NCBI RefSeq assembly: GCF_013003915.1 | Contig: NZ_JABAIV010000006.1 | Location: 94,716 to 158,715, forward strand | Source of the DNA: Telluria aromaticivorans | Lineage (GTDB): Bacteria; Pseudomonadota; Gammaproteobacteria; Burkholderiales; Burkholderiaceae_D | Direction: 5' to 3' | DNA: 64,000 nt | Part shown: piece by piece, positions 56,725-64,000 of the stretch | Numbering within the stretch: the stretch's first letter is position 1 | How the letters are laid out: each line of letters begins with the position of its first letter | Translations under genes and position numbers: made by a program | Notes under the pieces: model-generated | Database searches by the model: none | Seen by the model: only the letters and a program-made list of their open reading frames with translations | Told to the model about the DNA's origin: nothing

Positions 56725-58428
56725 TTATTCTTCGACGTCGAAACGCAGCATCATCGCGTGGTCTTCATGGATCGTGTTATGGCAGTGCATCATGTACTTG
56801 CCGACAAAATCTCGGAACTGTATGAACACCTTGACGGTCTCACCGGGCTTGAGGACGATGACATCCTTGCGGCCGGCCTCGTGCGGCGGCGGCGGCTTCC
56901 CGCTGCGCGACAGGATGCGGGCCTCCTCCATATGAATATGGATCGGGTGGTGCCAGCTGCCCTTCCCTTCGAGGGTCCAGATCTCCGCAGCGCCGCGCTT
57001 GACCTTGAAGACGGGCTTTTCCACATCGAAGGTCTTGCCGTTGATTTCCCATACCCCGTTGAACCGCTCGAATTCGAAGTGCCGTTTCTGACGTACCGAT
57101 TTGAGGTCCATGGGCGGCAGTTCGCGCAGGAGCGGCGGCACCCGGCTGTTGTCAGCTTCATCGCGGTCGACGTTGAAGCGCATGATGGGACTACCAGTGG
57201 CGCTGAGCAGGGTCTCCGGTCCGCGGCCTTTGTCCTGGCGAATGCGGTCGATAAGGAACAGTTCGTCGCCGATAGCGATCGGCGCCGCCGAGAAATCGAC
57301 CACGATATCGATCCGCTCGGCCGGCGCAAGGCCGAACGAGGTCATGGGAACTGCGGCCGGCAGCAGGTTGCCATCGTTGGCAATTACCTGGAACGGCAGG
57401 TCGATTCCCTTATGCCGGATGGATAGGTGATAAAAACGCGCAACGCTGCCGTTGAGCACCCGGAATCGGTATTTCCGCCTTGCCACTTCGAAGAATGGAG
57501 CGATCTTTCCATTCAAGGCAATCTTATTTCCCAAGAAACCATCGGTATCGAACTGGTTGAATATCCGCGTGCCGCTCGCATCGAACATCTGGTCCTGGAT
57601 AATGAGCGGGATGTCATATACGCCGACGCCGCTGGGCAAACGCAATGCCGTGTCCGAGGGATCGTCCTCGTCCCCGGAATCGATGTGGTCGAATATCAGA
57701 TAAAAGCCTGCCAGGCCTTTATAAACGTTAGCGGCGGTAAAATGCTCTCGGTGGTCGTGATACCACAAGGTGCCTAATCCCTCACGCGAGTCGCCATCCG
57801 TATCCGGCCATTTATCGTATCCGGCATAACAGTTGGTATACAGGCAGTCGTAATATTTCCCAGGCCGCGACAGTGTTGGTCCAGCCTTGGTGGGACTGAA
57901 GTAGTTGCCGGCAAAACCGTCGCTTTCAGATGCGGCGTGGCCGTTATGGAGGTGGGTCGATATCTCGGGTGAACCGAAGCTGCTGGCGTCGGGTTCCAGC
58001 AGATTCACATAACGCACAATAATCGGCTCTCCCTCACGGGCGACGATGGTCGGTCCGGGGAGTATACCGTCGTAGCCCCAGATTTTCTGCGGGCGCAAGT
58101 GCGGATGGAACGAGTGCCACGCCTCTTTGACCTCCATGATGTAGGTCTTCTGGGGAGGCCAGTGGTCCCAGCCCTGGTGGGGGTCGCGTCCTGCTTCATC
58201 CGGATGCGGATACTCCTGCGGCAAGGGGTCGACCACGACTGCCTCCAGCTTCGGGCCATAGACGGGCAGCGGCTCGAGATAAGGCTTGGTTGCCGGTGGT
58301 TTAATATCCTTTCCACTCGCTTCGATGGCGTGGGATGCGAGATAACCGGAAATGCCTGCTACAGCACCTAATTTGAAGAACTCACGTTTTTTTGGCGCGA
58401 GCAAAACCCTGTCTGATGACTTGTTCAT
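56725..58428 (-). CDS. Multicopper oxidase (CotA/bilirubin-oxidase-like)
   Basis: 567 residues, with GGGGG 5 nt before the ATG. All copper motifs are present. HLHNGH (H159, H161, H164) and WYHDHREH (H224, H226, H229) are followed by HPIHIH (H494, H497, H499) and MHCHNTIHEDHAM (H548, C549, H550, H554, M559). The last gives a C-x4-H-x4-M type 1 site with a Met axial ligand. The N-terminal signal has KREFFK where Tat signals have RRxFLK. The enzyme couples one-electron oxidations of phenols, bilirubin or metals to O2 reduction. It is the first gene of the MCO-SCO-peroxidase set. Substrate is unknown. Confidence 0.92.
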   Translation of the reverse strand: MNKSSDRVLLAPKKREFFKLGAVAGISGYLASHAIEASGKDIKPPATKPYLEPLPVYGPKLEAVVVDPLPQEYPHPDEAGRDPHQGWDHWPPQKTYIMEVKEAWHSFHPHLRPQKIWGYDGILPGPTIVAREGEPIIVRYVNLLEPDASSFGSPEISTHLHNGHAASESDGFAGNYFSPTKAGPTLSRPGKYYDCLYTNCYAGYDKWPDTDGDSREGLGTLWYHDHREHFTAANVYKGLAGFYLIFDHIDSGDEDDPSDTALRLPSGVGVYDIPLIIQDQMFDASGTRIFNQFDTDGFLGNKIALNGKIAPFFEVARRKYRFRVLNGSVARFYHLSIRHKGIDLPFQVIANDGNLLPAAVPMTSFGLAPAERIDIVVDFSAAPIAIGDELFLIDRIRQDKGRGPETLLSATGSPIMRFNVDRDEADNSRVPPLLRELPPMDLKSVRQKRHFEFERFNGVWEINGKTFDVEKPVFKVKRGAAEIWTLEGKGSWHHPIHIHMEEARILSRSGKPPPPHEAGRKDVIVLKPGETVKVFIQFRDFVGKYMMHCHNTIHEDHAMMLRFDVEE

Positions 58429-58767
58429 TGACGCCCCCGTTTTGGCAACCTAATTTTTTTATTATTTATTTATAAATACACTGTTTCAAAAAATAAATTA
58501 TTTCCGGTTAGTATTTTATAGAATTATTTGTAAAGGCATGTAAATATAATACGCCTGCGGTTCTAACTTTTGTAACTAATTGTTTGTGGGCTGTTGTTTG
58601 GGATTCACATGGCTTATTCAAAATCGGGAAAAATCTACCATTCCTCTTCCTAAAGGGATAACAAGTGGCTTCTGGCTTCGAGAGAATGTTTAAGACCCTT
58701 ATGTGTATCGCTATCCATGGAGTAACTAATCGTCGTGCATGGGCGCCGCGGCTGCTATCATCCCGGA
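58429..58767. promoter_or_regulatory. AT-rich divergent control region of the oxidase cluster
   Basis: 339 nt, much richer in A/T than the rest of the window, with no gene. On the minus strand TTGAAA (58489-58484) and AATAAT (58466-58461) are spaced by 17 nt, a possible sigma-70 promoter for the multicopper oxidase about 30 nt before its ATG. AT-rich islands of this kind are often bound by H-NS/MvaT-like silencers. No sigma-54 or known riboswitch pattern was seen. Confidence 0.45.
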
Positions 58768-59286
58768 ATGCGAATATCTACTATCTTGTGTCCGTTGCTG
58801 GTTGTCGTGTGCGCAGTGCTTGCGGCATGCCATCCACCATATAACTGGCGCGACCATACCAGCAGCGACGGTACATTCCGGGTGCAGTTCCCATCAAAGC
58901 CTGCAATCCATACCCGTAGCATCGACCTGGGCGGGATACGGGTCGACATGACCATGACTGCCGCCGACGTCAACGGCACTACCTTCGCGGTCGGCACCGC
59001 CCTGGCACCCGACGCGGCACTGGCGCAGGCGACGCTGCCGGCGATGCGCCAGGCACTGCTGCGCAATATCGGCGCGGTCGAGAGCGCGGCCGGCACTGCG
59101 GCCGCGAAACCCGGTGCGGCGCTGGACGTCGACGCGACCGGCAAGGGGAATGGCGCACCGGTGCGGCTGGTGGGACGGTTCACGGCAAAAGGAGCGCGGG
59201 TCTACCAGGTGATCGTGATGGGCAGGCCGGACGCCATGCCAGCCGAGCAAACCGAGCAGTTCCTCACCTCGTTCGCGCCACAGTGA
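58768..59286 (+). CDS. Hypothetical lipoprotein
   Basis: 172 residues from ATG 58768 (MRISTILCPLL). An in-frame start at 58735 would add 11 residues ahead of the signal. The lipobox is VLAAC (Cys about 21). The mature part has short beta-strands, FRVQFPSKPAIHTRSID and VDMTMTAADVNGTTFAVGT, then a helix and a C-terminal QFLTSFAPQ. This is like the small DUF-type lipoproteins that look like half a LolA/PsbP-type fold. It lies 13 nt before the ABC transporter gene and may be its periplasmic partner. Confidence 0.72.
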   Translation: MRISTILCPLLVVVCAVLAACHPPYNWRDHTSSDGTFRVQFPSKPAIHTRSIDLGGIRVDMTMTAADVNGTTFAVGTALAPDAALAQATLPAMRQALLRNIGAVESAAGTAAAKPGAALDVDATGKGNGAPVRLVGRFTAKGARVYQVIVMGRPDAMPAEQTEQFLTSFAPQ

Positions 59287-59299
59287 CGGAGGACGGCAT

Positions 59300-60037
59300 A
59301 TGAAAGACGATCTCGCCCCTGCCCTGCGCATCGCCGGATTGCACAAGTCCTACGGCCGTCCCGCAGTCGACGGCTTGGACCTGACGGTCAGGCGTGGCGA
59401 ACTGTATGCCCTGCTCGGCCCCAACGGCGCCGGCAAGACGACCACGCTGCGCATGGTGGCCGGGCTGGTGGCGCCGGATGCCGGCAGCATCGAGGTACTT
59501 GGCATCGACCTGGCCTCGACGCCGCAGGAAGCCAAGCGCCGCCTGGCCTACCTGCCCGACGACCCCATGTTGTATGGGAAGCTCAAGCCGACCGAATACC
59601 TGGAATTCGTCGCCGGCTTGTGGGGCGTGGACGCCGCCGCTGCCGAAACGCGGGCACGCGCCCTGCTCGACTGGCTGGACCTGGACCAGCATGCACACGA
59701 ACTGGCCGAGGGCTTCTCGCGTGGCATGAAGCAGAAGCTGGCGCTGGCCGGGGCGCTGATCCATGAGCCCGAACTGCTGATCCTGGACGAGCCACTCACC
59801 GGCCTGGATGCCGGCGCCGCGCGCCAGGTGAAAGACCTGCTGCTGTCGCACGTCGCGAAAGGCGGCACGGTGATCCTGACCACCCATATCCTGGAAGTGG
59901 CGGAACGCCTGGCCCAGCGCATCGGCATCATCCAGCAGGGCCGCCTGATCGCCGAAGGCACGCTCGACGAACTGCGCGAGCGCACCAGCGGCGCGAGTTT
60001 GGAGGACGTGTTCCTGCAGCTGACCGCGCAGCCATGA
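59300..60037 (+). CDS. ABC transporter ATP-binding protein
   Basis: 245 residues. Walker A is GPNGAGKTTTL, the Q-loop LAYLPDDPMLY, the ABC signature is FSRGMKQKLALAGAL, Walker B is LLILDEPLTGLD, and the H-switch TTHILEVAE. It is of the ABC-2/CcmA export type, and the C-terminal tail matches LEDVFLQLT of this class. It overlaps the permease start by 4 nt. The substrate is unknown; drug, lipid or polysaccharide export are possibilities. It is not a type I secretion ATPase, so it does not secrete the RTX peroxidase. Confidence 0.92.
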   Translation: MKDDLAPALRIAGLHKSYGRPAVDGLDLTVRRGELYALLGPNGAGKTTTLRMVAGLVAPDAGSIEVLGIDLASTPQEAKRRLAYLPDDPMLYGKLKPTEYLEFVAGLWGVDAAAAETRARALLDWLDLDQHAHELAEGFSRGMKQKLALAGALIHEPELLILDEPLTGLDAGAARQVKDLLLSHVAKGGTVILTTHILEVAERLAQRIGIIQQGRLIAEGTLDELRERTSGASLEDVFLQLTAQP

Positions 60038-61581
60038 TGGGCGCACCCGGCAGCATCGCCTGGCTGGCCCGGCACGAGATCCGGCTGTTCTGGTACAACG
60101 CGGCCTCCGGCAAGCCGAAAGCGGCGCCGCGCCGGCCCGGAACGGGCGGGCTGGCCGCCCTCGGGCTGGCATGGCTGGTGCTGCACGTCGCGGCCTTCTT
60201 CGTCGTGTCGCGCACCGCAGGCATCGATGCGGCCGATCCGCGCGTGCTGGTCGCGGTCACCGCGCTGCTGTTCGGCTGCATGACCTTCATGCTCTCCAGC
60301 GCCCTGAAGTCCAGCGTGCTGGTGCTGTTCGAGCGCGGCGATCTCGACCTGCTGCTATCCTCGCCCCTGCCCTCGCGCAGCATCTTCACGGTCCGCCTCG
60401 CGACGGTGGCTGCCGGCACGGCCGCCCTTTACCTGTTCTTCCTCGCGCCCTTCGCGCACATGAGCGCGGTGCTCGGCCACACCCGCTGGCTGGCGGTGTA
60501 CCCGGTCATCCTGGCTAGCGCCACCATCATCGCCTGCGCCGCCATGCTGCTGACGCTTGGCCTGGTGCGGGTGCTCGGAGCACGGCGCACGCGCGTGGTC
60601 GCGCAGGTGATCGGCGCGCTGGCCGGCGCGCTGTTGTTCATCCTGTCGCAGGTGTTCTCGCATTATTCGCAGACGATGGAAACCGAGGCCGCCGCCGCCT
60701 TCGCGCAGGCTTTCTCGGCGGGCGGCCTGCTCGGCGCGGCGAGTCCGCTCTGGCTGCCGGGGCGCGCGCTGCTGGGGGACCCGCTGCCGGTACTAGGCAC
60801 GGTGCTGGTGGCGATTGCGGCCTTCATGTTCACTGCCGGGCGCACGCATCGCTTTTTCGTGCATGGGCTCCAGCAAGCCGCATCGTCCAGCCGCGCCACG
60901 CGCGCGCCGGAGGGCGGTGTGCGCTACCGCTTCGGCCGCAGCCTGTTCGACACCGTCGTGCGCAAGGAATGGCGGCTGATCGTCCGCGATCCGCACCTGA
61001 TCTCGCAGGTGGCGCTGCAGCTGATCTACCTGCTGCCGCTGTGCTTGATTGTCTTCCGGCGCAGTGAGATCCAGTTGCCTGCGCTCGCCGCAGGCCTGAC
61101 GCTGCTGTGCAGCTCACTGACTGCCTCGCTGGCCTGGATTACCGTGTCGGCGGAGGACGCGCCCGACCTGCTGCGCTCGGCCCCGGCCGCGGCGCGTACC
61201 GTCCGCCTGGCCAAGCTGGCAGCGGCCGTTATGCCGTCGCTGGCGATTATCTCGATTCCGCTATTGTGGCTCGTGATGCGCGCCCCTGTGGCCGGCTTGC
61301 TGGCAAGTTTCACCGTTTGCGGCGGGGTATGCGCTGCCGCCGTCATCGTTCACTGGTGCGGACGGCCTGCCTCGCGCGGCGATTTCACGACGCGCGGCAA
61401 GGGCGACTTCCTCCGGTCGATGCTCGAGGTGCTCAACGGCCTGGCCTGGGGCGGGTTAGCGTGGAGCCTGGTATCGGTGGCGACCGGTGAGCCGTCCAGT
61501 ACGGTGCTCATCGGCGCAGCCGTCGCGTTTGCAAGTACGCTGCTGACCCTTGCCGTGGCCTGGTTTTCGCGACGGGCATAG
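60034..61581 (+). CDS. ABC-2-type exporter permease
   Basis: 515 residues with about 10-12 predicted membrane segments. Hydrophobic runs include LAALGLAWLVLHVAAFFVV near the start and clusters at 130-190, 200-230, 315-350 and 400-500. An Arg-rich cytoplasmic segment (TRAPEGGVRYRFGRSLFDTVVRKEWRL, about 295-320) precedes the second half. The gene is fused by an ATGA overlap to the ATP-binding gene. It probably forms a two-gene heteromeric exporter of unknown cargo. Confidence 0.88.
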   Translation: MMGAPGSIAWLARHEIRLFWYNAASGKPKAAPRRPGTGGLAALGLAWLVLHVAAFFVVSRTAGIDAADPRVLVAVTALLFGCMTFMLSSALKSSVLVLFERGDLDLLLSSPLPSRSIFTVRLATVAAGTAALYLFFLAPFAHMSAVLGHTRWLAVYPVILASATIIACAAMLLTLGLVRVLGARRTRVVAQVIGALAGALLFILSQVFSHYSQTMETEAAAAFAQAFSAGGLLGAASPLWLPGRALLGDPLPVLGTVLVAIAAFMFTAGRTHRFFVHGLQQAASSSRATRAPEGGVRYRFGRSLFDTVVRKEWRLIVRDPHLISQVALQLIYLLPLCLIVFRRSEIQLPALAAGLTLLCSSLTASLAWITVSAEDAPDLLRSAPAAARTVRLAKLAAAVMPSLAIISIPLLWLVMRAPVAGLLASFTVCGGVCAAAVIVHWCGRPASRGDFTTRGKGDFLRSMLEVLNGLAWGGLAWSLVSVATGEPSSTVLIGAAVAFASTLLTLAVAWFSRRA

Positions 61582-61658
61582 CGCTGAGAACGTGCGCAGG
61601 ATGACCGCGTTACCAAGTCGTGTTATCGTTTAGTCATTAACAGACGATTGGAACAGCT

Positions 61659-62000
61659 ATGTTGCTTACATTCAAATGCAAGTCCTATCCTGAGGTCTTG
61701 ATGTACCAGGAGCATGCCAAGCGCATCCTCGACCTGCTGCACAAGGATCTGGAACGCGGCGTCATCACCGCGGCCGAGGCGCCGCGCGCAGTCGCGCTGC
61801 TCGAAGGCGAAATCGAAGAAAGCCGCAAGCACCAGGTGTCGGAACAGGTCGAGCGCGATGTCCATGCCCACCATGGCGAAACCGAAGACAACGACCATGA
61901 ACCGATCGAGCTCGTGACCTTCTCGACGCGCGCCTACCCGCTGCTGGAAATGCTGCGTTCGGCCCGCGACGAGCAGACCGACGTGCTGTGGGGCGTGTAA
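61659..62000 (+). CDS. DUF1840 domain protein
   Basis: 113 residues. It matches the DUF1840 layout: LLTFKCKSYPEVLMYQEHAKRIL at the start, ITAAEAPRAVALLEGEIEE in the middle, a His/Glu-rich loop, and STRAYPLLEMLRSARDEQTDVLWGV at the end. It is soluble and small. The family is common in betaproteobacteria without known activity. A terminator follows the stop. Confidence 0.88.
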   Translation: MLLTFKCKSYPEVLMYQEHAKRILDLLHKDLERGVITAAEAPRAVALLEGEIEESRKHQVSEQVERDVHAHHGETEDNDHEPIELVTFSTRAYPLLEMLRSARDEQTDVLWGV

Positions 62001-62063
62001 CTGGCCCAGTCAGGCTTTATGAGGGCGGCACCGGTAAGGTGACGTCTCGACGTGAATAAAACT

Positions 62064-62087
62064 GCGGAGCCTTGGCTCCGCTTTTTT
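62064..62087 (+). terminator. Rho-independent terminator after the DUF1840 gene
   Basis: GCGGAGCC (62064-62071), a 2-nt loop, GGCTCCGC (62074-62081), then six T (62082-62087). Confidence 0.9.
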
Positions 62088-62161
62088 CATGGCCAGCGAC
62101 GGGGTCGCAATCAAGGCCTGCTCGATGCGATGCCTGTCCGCGTCATTGACGATGTAAACGC

Positions 62162-62214
62162 AAAAAAACCCACCAGAAGTGAAGATGCGCAGTGCGCATC
62201 TGAACGGGTGGGGT
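62162..62214 (-). repeat. Nested hairpin element A
   Basis: Outer stem CCCACC/GGTGGG (62069+100-62174 with 62207-62212, i.e. 62169-62174 and 62207-62212), inner stem AGATGCG/CGCATCT (62183-62189 and 62195-62201), asymmetric internal loop. On the minus strand seven T follow the outer stem (62168-62162). It is one of three elements of the same shape, reading away from the 5S gene. Confidence 0.7.
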
Positions 62215-62228
62215 AGGCGTATGGAGGC

Positions 62229-62280
62229 AAAAAAGCCCACTCAGGTGAGGATCCACGGTGTGGATCCGAGCGAGTGGGCT
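62229..62280 (-). repeat. Nested hairpin element B
   Basis: Outer stem AGCCCACTC/GAGTGGGCT (62234-62242 and 62272-62280), inner stem GGATCCAC/GTGGATCC (62249-62256 and 62260-62267), both perfect. On the minus strand a T6 run (62234-62229) follows. The inner stem sequence differs from A but its position and length are the same. A further small palindrome, GCTTTG-CA-CAAAGC (62283-62296), separates it from element C. Confidence 0.75.
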
Positions 62281-62296
62281 CTGCTTTGCACAAAGC

Positions 62297-62345
62297 AAAA
62301 ACCCCACCGCCGGATCCGCGTTGCGGATTCTTGCCCTGGTGGGGT
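62297..62345 (-). repeat. Nested hairpin element C
   Basis: Outer stem ACCCCACC/GGTGGGGT (62301-62308 and 62338-62345), inner stem GGATCCGC/GCGGATTC (62312-62319 and 62323-62330). One inner pair is G-U if the plus strand is transcribed but A-C if the minus strand is. T5 on the minus strand (62301-62297). It shares its stems in part with A (outer) and B (inner). Confidence 0.7.
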
Positions 62346-62354
62346 TTTGATCAA

Positions 62355-62392
62355 GACGAAAAAAAGCCCGCTAGTTCACTAGCGGGCTTTTT
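62355..62392 (-). terminator. rRNA operon terminator after 5S
   Basis: AGCCCGCTAG (62365-62374), loop TTCA, CTAGCGGGCT (62379-62388): a 10-bp perfect stem. On the minus strand seven T follow (62365-62359); it lies about 16 nt after the 5S 3' end. Confidence 0.9.
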
Positions 62393-62403
62393 CTTTATAA
62401 CTA

Positions 62404-62517
62404 GCCTGACGATAACCTACTTTCACACTGGTTGCAGCACTATCATCGGCGCAAAGTCGTTTCACGGTCCTGTTCGGGATGGGAAGGGGTGGGACCGACT
62501 TGCTATGGTCATCAGGC
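62404..62517 (-). rRNA. rrf: 5S ribosomal RNA
   Basis: Reverse complement begins GCCTGATGACCATAGCAAGT and ends ATCGTCAGGC, so the two ends pair as in 5S helix I. The internal CCCATCCCGAACAG loop B/C segment is present. About 114 nt; the exact ends are uncertain by one or two bases. It follows 23S after a spacer of about 130 nt. Confidence 0.93.
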
Positions 62518-62649
62518 TTTGACTTGTACGAGTTTTTTGCCATTCGGCAAAGAACTCTGAATCTGGAAGAAGTAGTTTTTTGTGTTTTGGGTAGCGAGTA
62601 TCAACAAACGTGCGCTGTATTCTCGACTTTCCTATACCTACCAAGGTTA

Positions 62650-64000
<1,351 letters not shown>

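Noticed and set aside
59300..61581. ABC genes as the secretion system for the RTX peroxidase
   Set aside because: They are ABC-2 exporter parts. The ATPase has no fused membrane domain, and no membrane-fusion or TolC-like gene is near.
62179..62382. Small frames across the hairpin array, which read as repeated peptide phrases
   Set aside because: The peptide repetition only reflects the DNA repeats. No Shine-Dalgarno is present, and both strands give similar frames.
62162..62392. CRISPR array
   Set aside because: The units are nested palindromes with T-runs, not direct repeats separated by unique spacers, and no cas genes are present.

Overview
The window is high-GC DNA from a betaproteobacterium, most likely the Massilia/Telluria group of Oxalobacteraceae. 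This rests on gene order and protein style, not on a database match: an ntrXY-rsmB block, dsbA-birA-coaX with two SPOR proteins, rlpA-rodA-mrdA-mreDCB next to gatCAB, gshA/gshB with a mannose-family PTS, metXW, an outer-membrane protein-glnK-amtB operon, ubiK, a class II ribonucleotide reductase, a PEP-CTERM protein, and the 3' end of an rRNA operon.

Layout. 1-5.7 kb (minus strand): a partial CobW-like protein, an NtrX-like regulator, NtrY, a DUF4390 protein and RsmB. 5.9-12.0 kb (plus): argS, a SPOR protein, a DsbA-like protein, an SDR oxidoreductase, birA, coaX and a second SPOR protein, several joined by 4-nt ATGA overlaps. 12.0-13.2 kb: a lower-GC patch with one orphan gene and a long hairpin. 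13.2-20.3 kb (minus): the cell-shape cluster rlpA-rodA-mrdA-mreD-mreC-mreB. 20.7-24.1 kb (plus): gatCAB, ending at a clear bidirectional terminator. 24.1-26.2 kb (minus): two lipoproteins, a pair of 59-nt palindromic repeats and pyrE. 26.4-30.7 kb (plus): exonuclease III and a 1090-residue multi-Ig protein. 30.7-40.2 kb (mostly minus): an RluA-type pseudouridine synthase, an M48 protease, metW-metX, ptsI-ptsH-EIIA, gshB and gshA, with a DUF4272 gene inserted on the other strand between gshB and gshA. 40.3-43.1 kb (minus): amtB, glnK and an outer-membrane protein, preceded by a sigma-54 promoter and NtrC-type sites that I can read directly. 43.1-48.8 kb: ubiK, nrdJ, sirB2, a DUF1275 protein and comM. 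48.8-58.4 kb (minus): a PEP-CTERM protein, a 2104-residue animal-type haem peroxidase with RTX repeats, an SCO-type copper protein and a multicopper oxidase. 58.8-62.0 kb (plus): a lipoprotein, an ABC exporter pair and a DUF1840 protein. 62.0-64.0 kb: a tandem array of terminator-like nested hairpins, then 5S and partial 23S rRNA on the minus strand.

The most interesting part is 49.6-58.4 kb. A multicopper oxidase, an SCO copper chaperone and a giant Ca-binding haem peroxidase lie in one direction. This combines the two enzyme types (multicopper oxidase and MopA-like peroxidase) implicated in bacterial Mn(II) oxidation. The second is the hairpin array downstream of the rRNA operon: three elements share an outer stem, an internal loop and an inner stem, but with different stem sequences. 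The third is the nitrogen control region at 42.9-43.0 kb.
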